Below are positions 17,623 through 25,725 of a DNA stretch of 47,598 bases, in pieces. The DNA lies in contig JAPCJS010000004.1 in NCBI GenBank assembly GCA_027886825.1, positions 1 to 47,598 on the forward strand, written 5' to 3'. Both the position numbers and the translations under genes were made by a program. This DNA is from Nitrososphaerota archaeon (lineage in GTDB: Archaea; Thermoproteota; Nitrososphaeria; Nitrososphaerales; Gagatemarchaeaceae). Positions within the stretch are counted from its first letter, which is position 1, and each line of letters starts with the position of its first letter. The notes beneath the pieces were generated by a model, which saw only the letters and a list, made by a program, of their open reading frames with translations, ran no database searches and was not told the DNA's origin.

Positions 17623-18087
17623 ATTGGAAGGCGCCGGGGTCAGACCGCACCATAGCTCTCATACTCCGCAGCACCTCGACGGCTGAGGAGAGCGGAAAAC
17701 GCGGGTTTGTTCGGGCAGAACCATCAATCGCTTGTACGCAAACGAGCGTACCAGAGTTCCCGTCAATCTCGGTATTTGGCCCTCTGGTGCTCGTCGCTCT
17801 GCTCCTTCCCGTCCTGATGATGCGAAGGCGATTTAGCAGCCTGCCTGCCAAGCGACTCGTAAGGCTGGATACTCAGGGCGGGATTTGGGCTTGATTAGGT
17901 TCTATCTCGCTCAAAGCAAAGTTTGATCTCTCCGATGCCGCTGAACAAACTTCCGACATTGGTTCACTCACCTAACTATAGCCGCTTCCTTTAGCCACTC
18001 CGGTTCGTAGCGACCTTCTAGGACAATTCAACGGCTACGGCAACGACGGTCGTCCTAGCAGAATGATACTTGTCCCCAAACACTTCC
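17623..18087. other. Intergenic stretch with a sorting-signal remnant
   Basis: No intact gene. It contains the orphan Pro-Glu-Phe-Pro C-terminal tail at about 17745-17895. The remainder, to the stop of the PHP gene at 18088, shows nothing recognisable. Confidence 0.4.
17745..17895 (+). pseudogene. Orphan PEF-type C-terminal sorting/anchor signal
   Basis: A plus-strand frame open from the TAG at about 17616, without a usable start codon, contains Val-Pro-Glu-Phe-Pro-Ser followed by about 16 hydrophobic residues and Met-Met-Arg-Arg-Arg, then a short tail to TGA. The tripartite layout (PEF motif, membrane helix, basic cluster) is the known C-terminal signal of archaeal surface proteins. The body of the protein is missing, so this looks like the 3' end of a deleted or decayed surface-protein gene. 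Confidence 0.45.
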
Positions 18088-18855
18088 TCACTTCCCGAGC
18101 TCAAGATCGAACTCTTCCACGAGTGCCATGGCCTCGCTCATGTTCCTGAAGACCTCCTGTGGAAGGTGGGAGTCTGAACCGAGGCTCACATTGCAACCTG
18201 CCTTTGAGCATGCCTTCGCAAGCCTGCGAACGAGCCCGGGTGCAAAATTCAGATCCTTTCCGTTGAGCTCGAGGGCCTTGCCGTGCCTTCTCGCCGTCTT
18301 TGCCAGCTCCAGGAGGAGGTCGTCCATCTCATCGGGTATCAGGTTCGCTCCCCTCACCATCCTGATAGGGTGGGTGAGTACGGCGAAGGGTACGAAATCG
18401 CTCTCGAGCGCCATGCGCTCCAGCCCGAAGTATTCATCCCACTGCTTCCGAGCCTCGGCAGGGTTCTGCAGCTCGGCCCTGGGTGTCTCGACATCGACAC
18501 CATGTTTCAACTCGTGGACGGAGCACAGCAGGACATCCCACTCTTCCTGGTTGACATATCCCCCTATCCTCGCCTCGTACTGCGGCAAGAAGTCGACTTC
18601 GAGCCCCATCCTCAGCTCCATCCCCGGGTGCTCGGAGACATCGACCCTGGAGAACTCCCTTCTGTACTCTTTCAGGTCCTCGAAAATCCTTCCCGTGGAG
18701 TGCATGGCCGCGAAGACGCCCGATTCCCTCAGCTCCCTGAACTGTGAGACGTGTTCCGTGATGGAGTACTGCCTGATGCCCTTTGCCTGGGCGGATGCGA
18801 CCATATCCGTGATGTCTGCCAGGATTATGTGACTGTGACTATCGACCCTGATCAT
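18088..18855 (-). CDS. PHP-domain phosphoesterase (histidinol-phosphatase-like)
   Basis: About 255 residues from the ATG at 18855; an upstream ATG at 18903 would add a non-conserved 16-residue arm. The PHP domain metal ligands are seen in order: Asp-Ser-His-Ser-His at residues 4-8, Ile-Thr-Glu-His at about 31-34, Gly-Leu-Glu-Val-Asp, Ser-Val-His-Glu, Leu-Thr-His-Pro, and the final Gly-Ser-Asp-Ser-His. This matches the HisJ-like group of PHP phosphoesterases that use a trinuclear metal site. Histidinol phosphatase is possible, but no other his gene is near, so another phosphomonoester is equally likely. Confidence 0.85.
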   Translation of the reverse strand: MIRVDSHSHIILADITDMVASAQAKGIRQYSITEHVSQFRELRESGVFAAMHSTGRIFEDLKEYRREFSRVDVSEHPGMELRMGLEVDFLPQYEARIGGYVNQEEWDVLLCSVHELKHGVDVETPRAELQNPAEARKQWDEYFGLERMALESDFVPFAVLTHPIRMVRGANLIPDEMDDLLLELAKTARRHGKALELNGKDLNFAPGLVRRLAKACSKAGCNVSLGSDSHLPQEVFRNMSEAMALVEEFDLELGK

Positions 18856-19013
18856 TCTATTACTCAACCAAGCAGCAGCCCGATGCCGCAATTCCCTGAA
18901 CAACCCTCCTTAAAGACAGTCCTCGGAGGGGGATGTTTGTTTGTTCGGGCTCACGTTCAGTTACGTGTTTCTTTCGGCTACAATCCGTCTTGGGCGTTCA
19001 GCAGATCGGCACC

Positions 19014-19066
19014 GTATCACTATCGTTTCAGCCAAGTAGCGACTGTATCAGAATCGTTTCAGCCAA
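19014..19066. repeat. Two 22-base direct repeats in a divergent promoter region
   Basis: GTATCANNATCGTTTCAGCC followed by AA occurs at 19014-19035 and 19045-19066, differing only at the two N positions. The 31-base period is close to three DNA helical turns, so both copies face the same side. The second copy ends right at a TATA-like CCAATTTAG. The pair lies between the PHP gene (minus) and the membrane-protein gene (plus). Confidence 0.65.
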
Positions 19067-19110
19067 CCAATTTAGTCCCACCCCTCCAATATATCTCCTG
19101 TGATTCAAAA

Positions 19111-19589
19111 ATGACTACACAACAAACGGCAGCAGGATATCCAAACACGGCGTCGATACTCGCCATGATAGGAGGCTGTTTCATGATCGTGGCTGGACTC
19201 TTCATCCTGGGAGTCTCCTTCGTGGTCCCTCACCTGAATACCTCCTTATTCCATAATGCAACCGGGTCAATGCCGGTTCAAAATATTCCTGGCTTCGTAG
19301 GAAGCGTGCTGACCGGGTAGGCCTGTTTGGGCTCATTTCAGGTCTCATCGTGCTCGTCTCTGGCATCATGTTGAGGGTCAATCCGGGCCAGCCGGTCGTC
19401 TTCGGACTGCTGATACTCATCTTCTCCGTTCTGAGCTTCTTCGGGTCGGGAGGGTTCGTCATAGGAGCGATACTGGGCATAATAGGCGGCATCATGACCC
19501 TCAGGTGGAGACAGCCGGTAGGGTCAGCTCAAGCACCATCGAGGAGCGGGAGGACAGGAGAGACCAAGCAGAGCGCTCCGGAGATATAA
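19111..19589 (+). pseudogene. Multi-span small membrane protein with a one-base frameshift
   Basis: Read from ATG 19111, the protein has a polar start, a transmembrane helix at about residues 15-37 and an extracytoplasmic loop, and then stops at TAG 19318. In another frame the sequence continues smoothly as Val-Gly-Leu-Phe-Gly-Leu-Ile-Ser-Gly-Leu-Ile-Val-Leu with two or three more helices and a polar tail ending at 19589. One extra G in the GGG run at 19315-19317 restores a single frame of about 159 residues. It resembles archaeal DUF-type four-helix membrane proteins. Function unknown. Confidence 0.6.
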
Positions 19590-19658
19590 GATCGGGCCTG
19601 GGACGGACAAGGTAAAGAATCATCCAGAGAACAAGGGCGAGGGAGGGGGCCAAACGAG

Positions 19659-20174
19659 TTGAAGAAGCTCAAGGTTCTGCTTATACTGCTGCTGGCGGCG
19701 ACCTCGGGCCTTGCGGTCTCGATTTACCTGCTCGCGCTGATCTATGCCCCGACAGAATCACCGCTAGATGTGCTCTACCTGATCATCACACGCGGTTTCC
19801 CGCAGAACCTGACCTTTTTCATTCCGCTTTCCTCGCTCCTGTTTCTCAGCACGGTCCTTGCCAGCATGGTCGGGGTAATCTATTTCCTCGTCCTGCCAGA
19901 GATGAAGACCTACTACGAATCTGACCCTGGAAAGGACGCCGGCGCGATGGTCCTGAGGACCCTGAAGCCCGACGAGAGGAAGGTTGTCGGTGCGCTCAAG
20001 GTTCATGGGGGCACCTGCTTGCAGAAATTCATCACTCAGGAGACCGGCCTGTCCAGGCTGAAGACCCACAGGGTCGTTGCTACACTCACGGAGAGAGGGA
20101 TAGTGCACGTTGAAAAACGTGGGAACACGAACGAGGTCTCGCTCACAAAATGGTTCCTTGATGGGATGGGATAA
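19659..20174 (+). CDS. Membrane-anchored winged-helix regulator
   Basis: 171 residues from a TTG start preceded by a purine-rich GGGAGGGGG. Two transmembrane helices (about residues 5-27 and 49-77) flank an external loop, and a cytoplasmic winged helix follows (residues about 95-165: Leu-Lys-Pro-Asp-Glu-Arg-Lys-Val-Val-Gly-Ala-Leu, Gly-Leu-Ser-Arg-Leu-Lys-Thr-His-Arg-Val-Val as recognition helix, wing Lys-Arg-Gly-Asn-Thr). The order is the reverse of the protein at 14985 (membrane first, DNA-binding last). It is probably co-directional with the membrane protein upstream. Targets unknown. Confidence 0.8.
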   Translation: MKKLKVLLILLLAATSGLAVSIYLLALIYAPTESPLDVLYLIITRGFPQNLTFFIPLSSLLFLSTVLASMVGVIYFLVLPEMKTYYESDPGKDAGAMVLRTLKPDERKVVGALKVHGGTCLQKFITQETGLSRLKTHRVVATLTERGIVHVEKRGNTNEVSLTKWFLDGMG

Positions 20175-20222
20175 GGAGGAGGAATCAGAGATACAGTTCT
20201 ACTGCCGTAGTCGATGAAGCGA

Positions 20223-20624
20223 TTATTTCTTGCGAGTTTTTGGAGTGTCGGGAGTGCTTGGAGTTCCGGTTGAAAAGGGTGCCTGGAATCTGTCCACGTT
20301 CTCTCTGATCATACCATACCCCTTCTCCGCGAGCGAGTTTGGTAATTTGCCCAGCTCTAGTGGTTTTTCTTCGCCCTTGAGCTGGAGTTTGAGCGTTGAT
20401 CTCCCTATTCCCTTGTCCAGCTGTACACCCGTGATGTCTGAGTAGCTGAAATCCGTGTAGTCCTTCTTCAATCCAAGAGCGTGGGGGTGTCGCAGAATTA
20501 TCCGTTGGTCAGTGATGACTGCGGAGTCGATGTTGATTGTAGGATGATAGATTTTCTCCTTGATATACAGCCCGACCGTTTCGTTCGGGCCAAGTATGTT
20601 CTTTACGTCCTCGGGGTCAGCCAT
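20223..20624 (-). CDS. Bacterial-type PH-domain protein
   Basis: 133 residues. The pattern Leu-Gly-Pro-Asn-Glu-x-Val-Gly-Leu-Tyr-Ile-Lys-Glu-Lys, Ala-Val-Ile-Thr-Asp-Gln-Arg-Ile-Ile-Leu-Arg-His, Tyr-x-Asp-Ile-Thr-Gly-Val-Gln-Leu is the core of short bacterial/archaeal PH (bPH) domains. A charged, Pro/Thr/Lys-rich tail follows residue 115. No membrane helix, so cytosolic. Function unknown; such proteins are common and usually single-domain. It is divergent from vapB. Confidence 0.75.
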   Translation of the reverse strand: MADPEDVKNILGPNETVGLYIKEKIYHPTINIDSAVITDQRIILRHPHALGLKKDYTDFSYSDITGVQLDKGIGRSTLKLQLKGEEKPLELGKLPNSLAEKGYGMIRENVDRFQAPFSTGTPSTPDTPKTRKK

Positions 20625-20718
20625 TTTTTACCATCACAACTCAGACGAGAACGCATATGATTGATATTGGTGCCTGCTTAGTATAAATAGTTGTCATCGT
20701 TATATACAAAGAACGTCT

Positions 20719-20733
20719 ATACATATTTTGTAT
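20719..20733. promoter_or_regulatory. Inverted repeat over the vapB start codon
   Basis: ATACA-N5-TGTAT overlaps the ATG at 20732. A TTATATAC TATA-like box lies near 20699-20706. A palindrome at the transcript start is the usual place for VapB autorepression, and the transcript would be nearly leaderless. Confidence 0.5.
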
Positions 20734-20956
20734 GACAGGAACCGTCGTGGTCAGGGTTGACCCTAAGCTCAAGAGAAAGGCCAAGCTGTACAACGTGAAC
20801 ATAAGCGAGGTGGTCCGGTCGGCGCTCCGCGATGAGGTGCAGCGGAGGGAAAGAGAGGGGTTGATCTCGGCGCTGGAGCGGGCAAAGAAGGTGCTTTCAA
20901 AGGTACCCGACGAAGAGATAATCAGGGCAGTCAGGGAGACAAGAGATACCCGATGA
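20732..20956 (+). CDS. vapB: VapB-type ribbon-helix-helix antitoxin
   Basis: A 74-residue basic protein. An N-terminal RHH strand (Val-Val-Val-Arg-Val-Asp) is followed by two helices (Leu-Lys-Arg-Lys-Ala-Lys-Leu; Ile-Ser-Glu-Val-Val-Arg-Ser-Ala-Leu) and a C-terminal toxin-binding helix. It dimerises on its operator and neutralises the PIN toxin encoded next. Its stop overlaps the toxin start (ATGA), a typical translationally coupled pair. Confidence 0.85.
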   Translation: MTGTVVVRVDPKLKRKAKLYNVNISEVVRSALRDEVQRREREGLISALERAKKVLSKVPDEEIIRAVRETRDTR

Positions 20957-21390
20957 AGGCTCTCCTGGATGCAAGCTCCCTGCTTCTCCTCGTGAAGCAC
21001 GCAGACGCGACGAAACTGGCGGACGTGGCCAAGGACCTTACCACGCTGGACCTCGCAGCATACGAAGCAGGAAACGCAATCTGGAAGCAGGTCCACCTCC
21101 AGAAGTTGGTCACCCATGAGGAGGCGCGAGCCACCCATGAGGCTCTCATCGGGCTCCTGTCTCATCTCTCCCTTGTGCGTGGAGAAGAGTTGAACCAGAC
21201 AGAAGCCATGAACCTCGCCATCAGAAAGGGGATCGCGTATTACGACGCCTGCTATCTTGTCGCCTCGGAGTCGCTCGAACTTCCGCTGGCCACGGAAGAC
21301 CGAAAGCTCGCCGCGGCGAAGGCCAGACGCGAGGTCATCGGATGGGAGCAGGTTCTCGGCGATGGGACGTCCGAAGGCGACACAAAGTAG
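20953..21390 (+). CDS. vapC: VapC-type PIN-domain ribonuclease toxin
   Basis: 145 residues. The PIN-domain acidic residues are all present: Asp6 (Leu-Leu-Asp-Ala-Ser-Ser), Glu38 (Tyr-Glu-Ala-Gly-Asn-Ala), Asp98 (Tyr-Tyr-Asp-Ala-Cys-Tyr-Leu) and Asp116 (Ala-Thr-Glu-Asp-Arg-Lys-Leu). It is a Mg-dependent RNase, in other systems often cutting tRNA or rRNA; the target here is unknown. The four-base overlap with vapB keeps the pair together. The intact catalytic set suggests an active toxin. Confidence 0.9.
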   Translation: MKALLDASSLLLLVKHADATKLADVAKDLTTLDLAAYEAGNAIWKQVHLQKLVTHEEARATHEALIGLLSHLSLVRGEELNQTEAMNLAIRKGIAYYDACYLVASESLELPLATEDRKLAAAKARREVIGWEQVLGDGTSEGDTK

Positions 21391-21492
21391 GCCCCGGAAG
21401 CGGCGTTCTAAGATAGCGCGTGGATGACATGTCCTAAAGCGGAGACGCAGATGCTGGAAGCGTCACTACTGATCGAGGAAGGGCTTATCTAA

Positions 21493-21507
21493 CCAGTGTT
21501 TCCAGTG
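21493..21507. promoter_or_regulatory. Tandem CCAGTG motifs upstream of orc1/cdc6
   Basis: CCAGTGTTTCCAGTG contains the TTCCAGTG core of archaeal origin recognition boxes twice in the same orientation, ending 11 bases before the initiator start codon. The G-rich extension of a full ORB is missing and only one cluster is visible, so an origin is possible but not established. Confidence 0.25.
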
Positions 21508-21518
21508 CTGTTATCATC

Positions 21519-22709
21519 TTGGTCGACACCATCGACACCATCTTCAACAAGGCCAAACAGGGAAGGGTCCTTTTCCAGGATAGGAACGCACTCTCCCCCG
21601 AGTTCATCCCAGACCACCTCCCATTCAGAGAGGTCCAGATAGCAAACGTTGCCGAGGTTCTGGCACCCGCCCTTCATGGGTCCAAGCCCTCAAACCTGCT
21701 CCTGTACGGAAAGACAGGGACGGGTAAGACCGCGGTAGCGAGACTGGTGATCGGCAAACTTCAGAGCCAGGACGACTCCAAACAGATAATGACCTTGTAC
21801 GTGAATTCCAGGCTCGCAGGGACTGAATACAGGACGCTCTTCAAGATCGCCGAGGGGCTGCCGCTGGATGAGGAGAAGAAGATACCACTCACGGGCCTTT
21901 CCATAAGCGAAGTGGTCGGCCGCATCTTTCAGGCCATCCAGAAGAACGCCATCCACTTTATCCTCGTGCTGGATGAGATAGATTATCTCGTCAACGCCCA
22001 CGATGACACCCTCTATCAGTTCACCAGAGCCGGCGAACAGGTCGCACCAGGCTTCCTGACGATCGTTGGAATCTCAAACGACCTTAGGTTCAAAGAAGGC
22101 CTCGACCCCCGGGTCCTGAGCAGCCTCGGCGAGGAGGAGCTCGTCTTCGCACCCTACACCACGGAGGAGCTGCGCTCGATCCTGGCGGAGAGGGCGAAGG
22201 TAGCGTTCAAGCCAGGGGTCATCCCGGAAGCAACGATCAACCTGTGTGCAGCGCTGGCAGGGTCGGAGCACGGCGATGCGCGCAGGGCGGTGGACCTGCT
22301 CAGGATAGCCGGCGAGGTCGCCGAGCGCGAAGGCCACCAGCGGGTGGACGAGGAGAGCATCCGGAAGGCGTCGGACAAGGTCGAACGCGACCGCGTGGAG
22401 GAGGCCCTGCATTCACTCCCGTTCCAGAACAAGATAATAATCATCGCCGCCTCGAAGTTCTCCGCCGGGACGAACACGGGAGAGCTCTATCTCGCTTACA
22501 CCAACCTGGCGAGGAAATCAAGCGTGGAGGTCCTCACGCAGAGGAGGGTGAGTGGAATCCTGGCCGAGCTGGACGTGCTCGGTCTCGTGGAGGCCGCGGT
22601 GGTCAGCAAGGGTCGGAGAGGCAGGACCAAGAGGATCAGGCTCCTGATCGACAACGAAACGCTCGCCAGGGTCATCGGCGAGGATGCACGCCTGCTCGAC
22701 CTCGTCTAG
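21519..22709 (+). CDS. cdc6: Orc1/Cdc6 replication initiator
   Basis: A 396-residue AAA+ ATPase with a C-terminal winged helix that binds replication origins. From the TTG start: Walker A Gly-Lys-Thr-Gly-Thr-Gly-Lys-Thr at 64-71, Walker B Leu-Asp-Glu-Ile-Asp at 151-155, sensor 1 Gly-Ile-Ser-Asn-Asp, the box VII-like Leu-Asp-Pro-Arg-Val, and sensor 2 Gly-Asp-Ala-Arg-Arg-Ala. The winged helix covers about residues 300-390. A TATA-like CTTATCTA lies about 28 bases before the TTG. It converges on the PolD small-subunit gene, a neighbourhood also known near origins in euryarchaea. Confidence 0.95.
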   Translation: MVDTIDTIFNKAKQGRVLFQDRNALSPEFIPDHLPFREVQIANVAEVLAPALHGSKPSNLLLYGKTGTGKTAVARLVIGKLQSQDDSKQIMTLYVNSRLAGTEYRTLFKIAEGLPLDEEKKIPLTGLSISEVVGRIFQAIQKNAIHFILVLDEIDYLVNAHDDTLYQFTRAGEQVAPGFLTIVGISNDLRFKEGLDPRVLSSLGEEELVFAPYTTEELRSILAERAKVAFKPGVIPEATINLCAALAGSEHGDARRAVDLLRIAGEVAEREGHQRVDEESIRKASDKVERDRVEEALHSLPFQNKIIIIAASKFSAGTNTGELYLAYTNLARKSSVEVLTQRRVSGILAELDVLGLVEAAVVSKGRRGRTKRIRLLIDNETLARVIGEDARLLDLV

Positions 22710-22727
22710 CACCACCGTGAGACGCTA

Positions 22728-24203
22728 CTAGCTTCCCGGCCCAAAGACCTGTTTGGTAAAGCTCCTCTTCAGCACCTCGAGCGTGGAGAGGTCCACGATA
22801 GGCACGATCGAGCAGGTTGGTTCCATTCCCATGTTCGCCTGAAAGGGCGTCTGCGCCTGGAACGTACCTGAGTTTATCACAAGGGTCCCCCTGTAGTCCA
22901 GTACATCGATCGCGTGGACGTGTCCTGAGTGAAAGACATCAGGGACGGGATCTATGACAAGCATATCCCTCAGCTCCGGGGAGAGCGCGGTCCTCTTGCC
23001 GTACATGGGCGCCAGATGTCTGGCCTTCAGCAGGACCTGCATCGCCGCCGCAGGCCTGTCATAGCTGAGATTGGGCACAGTGGCGATGATGTCGTCGAGG
23101 CTTCTTCCATGGTACACGAGGAAGTTGACCCCGTCCAGCTTTACATAGGACGGGTTTCCCACGTTCTTCACGTTGGCCAGGCCATAGAGCTCCTCTGCGA
23201 TGTCGATCGAGATAGCCGGCTGCGGGAGTGCCTGCCGCACGGGGTCGTGGTTGCCTGGTGATACCAGGACCTTGATGTGCTTCGGGATCTCCGAGATCAT
23301 CTGTGCCGCAAGAGAATACTGCTTCTTCAGGTTCCTCTCGCTGAGCTGGTATTCCTGACCCGGGTACACGCCGATCCCGTCTATGACATCTCCCGCGATC
23401 ACGACGTACTTGACCCTGCTGACGATGTCGATGTCCCCGAGCTTACCGTTCAGCCACATGATGAACCTCCGGAAGTCATCCTCGAGGAACATCTTGCTCC
23501 CGATGTGCAGGTCGGAGAGCAGGACCGCATAACCACGATGAGACGAGGTCGTTGCCTTCCGGCTCGGGACATCCGGAACGGTCAGCGATGTCGCGTAGAT
23601 CTGGCCTCCCTTCCCTCCTGACAGCTCCGCGACCACAAAGCTGTCCAGCGGAATCCTCACCGCTATGTTCGCGAACTCCTCATTGCATAGTATACGCGCG
23701 CTTCCCGTCGGATCGTCGATTATGAGCTCGATGTTCCCATGCTTGCTGTTCCTTGACGAAAGGAGACCTGCCACCTTCATCTTGTCGACCTTCTGTCCCT
23801 TCATGGACTCGATGTTGGAGATGTTCCTGGAGTCAGGTCTCCTTCTGGCTATGCCGAGCAGCCTCCAGTATCTGTCCTGGAAGAGCTTCTTGAAACCGAT
23901 GTCAGCCTCCGCCGGAGCGATCTGATCTGTGGGGTCGCTGACGACCTCGATCTCTCCAGCCTCTCCTGAGACGCGGAGGACCGGCTCCTGGACTGCGAGG
24001 AGCTCCTGGGGAGTCACCTGTTCGATGTCTGCCTTCCGTATCACTTTGTCGCTGCCACCCGATTTCTTCCGTATGGCGTTCTTGACGAGCAGCTCGACAT
24101 CGGTGCCAGGGGGGAGACCCGAGATGAGCTTGAACGCCTCGCCGTCTATCTGATACCCTTCCGACAGCGCCTTCGAGATTGCGTTCATTAACTCCAGTGA
24201 CAT
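22728..24203 (-). CDS. polB: DNA polymerase D small subunit (DP1)
   Basis: 491 residues; the proofreading 3'-5' exonuclease subunit of the replicative polymerase PolD. An N-terminal helical region (about 1-100) and an OB-fold (about 140-215) precede the Mre11-like phosphoesterase domain. Its metal motifs are Asp-Leu-His-Ile-Gly 231-235, Gly-Asp-Val-Ile-Asp 271-275, Gly-Asn-His-Asp 317-320, Tyr-His-Gly 364-366 and Gly-His-Val-His 427-430. All ligands are present, so exonuclease activity is expected. It starts 6 bases after the phosphohexomutase stop (same operon) and converges with cdc6. PolD restricts the host to Euryarchaeota, Thaumarchaeota and relatives. Confidence 0.95.
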   Translation of the reverse strand: MSLELMNAISKALSEGYQIDGEAFKLISGLPPGTDVELLVKNAIRKKSGGSDKVIRKADIEQVTPQELLAVQEPVLRVSGEAGEIEVVSDPTDQIAPAEADIGFKKLFQDRYWRLLGIARRRPDSRNISNIESMKGQKVDKMKVAGLLSSRNSKHGNIELIIDDPTGSARILCNEEFANIAVRIPLDSFVVAELSGGKGGQIYATSLTVPDVPSRKATTSSHRGYAVLLSDLHIGSKMFLEDDFRRFIMWLNGKLGDIDIVSRVKYVVIAGDVIDGIGVYPGQEYQLSERNLKKQYSLAAQMISEIPKHIKVLVSPGNHDPVRQALPQPAISIDIAEELYGLANVKNVGNPSYVKLDGVNFLVYHGRSLDDIIATVPNLSYDRPAAAMQVLLKARHLAPMYGKRTALSPELRDMLVIDPVPDVFHSGHVHAIDVLDYRGTLVINSGTFQAQTPFQANMGMEPTCSIVPIVDLSTLEVLKRSFTKQVFGPGS

Positions 24204-24209
24204 GATGGA

Positions 24210-25553
24210 TCAGCGCTGCCTGTTCCCAGGTACCGCCGCGATGCCTTGGAGTATCCTCTTTGCGGCCTCGAGGAGCTCCTCTAATCTGGTCTGATCTTGC
24301 GACTCACAGTAGATCCTTGTCTTCGGCTCCGTACCTGACGACCTGAACATGATCCACGACCCGTCCTTGAACACCAGCTTCAGTCCGTCGAGTCGCCTGA
24401 CCTCAGATATCCTGAACTTGGAAAATTCCGTCTCTATCCTGTCGGTGACGTCGGACAGGACCACGGATATCGGTACGTTAAGCTGCCTGTAATGCCACTT
24501 TGGATCCGAGCCCAGGGACTTGAGCAGCTCCGGTTCTCTTGAGATGAGATCGGCGATCAGCAGCGCAGCGTACATCCCATCCTCCCACATCCCCCACCGC
24601 GGGTCCACGACCTTGCTCGGTTCCGTGGCGAACAAAGCCCCCTCTTTCTCTATCTCCGCAAAGGTCTTCCCTATCCTGCTCCTCACGACGCGATGTCCCA
24701 TGGCGACCGCTTCCTCCTCTACGGCGGAAGACGAGTTCTCTGAGAGCACGACGACTCCTCCCTTCTGTGCAGACGCCCTGAGCGCCAGTATCGACACCAT
24801 GGAATCCGGAAGGACCCGTCCCGCCGAGTTGATCATCACCAACCGGTCAGCATCCCCGTCGTGCGCTAACCCGATGTCCGCCCCCAGAGACGGAACGATC
24901 GAGGCCGTCTCCGCCAGATTCTGGGCTGTCGGCTCTGGGAGGCGCGCCGGGAACCGCCAGGAGATCTGGGCGTTCAGCGGGACCACCCTGTGCCCCAGGG
25001 CCTCCAGGGCCCTCGGCGTGACCAGGGCTCCAGGACCGTTGACACAATCCACCACTATCTTGAGGCCCTTTCGCAGCTTCTCGAAACGCGCGAGCAGCCT
25101 GACAAGATAAGAGTCCAACATCTCCCGCCCTATCACCGAGCCAAATTCTCTGGAGTTCATGTTGGCGTCCACGACCATCGCCCTCTCTATCCTCAGCTCC
25201 TGTTCCTTGGGGAGCTCCATGCCCTCACCGTTGAAGAACTTCACTCCAGAGTACTCAGGCGGATTGTGAGACGCCGTAACAGAGAAACCGAGCTTGCACC
25301 TCTCTTCCCTCGCGCCAAAAGCCGTCACGGGAGTAGGGACCAATCCGAACGAGATGGCCTCGCCCCCGGCCGAGGAAAGTCCTGCAGCGACCGCGCGCGC
25401 CAGCAACGCCGAGCTCTTGCGTCCGTCCCATCCGATGCCATATGATCCTCTTCCAAAGACAAATGCCGAGGTCAGCGCGAGCCTGTATACCTCCTCCGGC
25501 GTCTGGGTAGAGTTGAAGATGCCCCTGATGCCAGCCGTGCCGAACACAGGCAA
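24210..25553 (-). CDS. glmM: Phosphoglucosamine/phosphomanno-mutase family enzyme
   Basis: A 447-residue alpha-D-phosphohexomutase from a TTG start. The active serine loop Thr-Ala-Ser-His-Asn-Pro has Ser95. The metal loop Asp-Gly-Asp-Ala-Asp-Arg uses Asp232, 234 and 236. The sugar-binding and phosphate-binding loop (Arg-Ser-Ser-Gly-Thr-Glu-Pro-Lys) lies near residue 405. The archaeal GlmM/ManB choice is uncertain from sequence alone; both make sugar phosphates for glycan precursors. It leads the operon with DP1. The likely promoter is in the AT-rich stretch at about 25600-25690, shared with thyX. Confidence 0.85.
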   Translation of the reverse strand: MPVFGTAGIRGIFNSTQTPEEVYRLALTSAFVFGRGSYGIGWDGRKSSALLARAVAAGLSSAGGEAISFGLVPTPVTAFGAREERCKLGFSVTASHNPPEYSGVKFFNGEGMELPKEQELRIERAMVVDANMNSREFGSVIGREMLDSYLVRLLARFEKLRKGLKIVVDCVNGPGALVTPRALEALGHRVVPLNAQISWRFPARLPEPTAQNLAETASIVPSLGADIGLAHDGDADRLVMINSAGRVLPDSMVSILALRASAQKGGVVVLSENSSSAVEEEAVAMGHRVVRSRIGKTFAEIEKEGALFATEPSKVVDPRWGMWEDGMYAALLIADLISREPELLKSLGSDPKWHYRQLNVPISVVLSDVTDRIETEFSKFRISEVRRLDGLKLVFKDGSWIMFRSSGTEPKTRIYCESQDQTRLEELLEAAKRILQGIAAVPGNRQR

Positions 25554-25725
25554 GGCATCACGAACCCTTGACTCGGCTATGAGTCACAAAAACAATACGC
25601 TGCATAATGATACAACTACCTCTCGATACACATTCCCATATTTAATGTGAACCTTAGATAAGGCCCTGAGTCATCGAAAAGAGGAGTACAGATTAATTAA
25701 CACAACCTATCAAAGCCGGCAGCGA

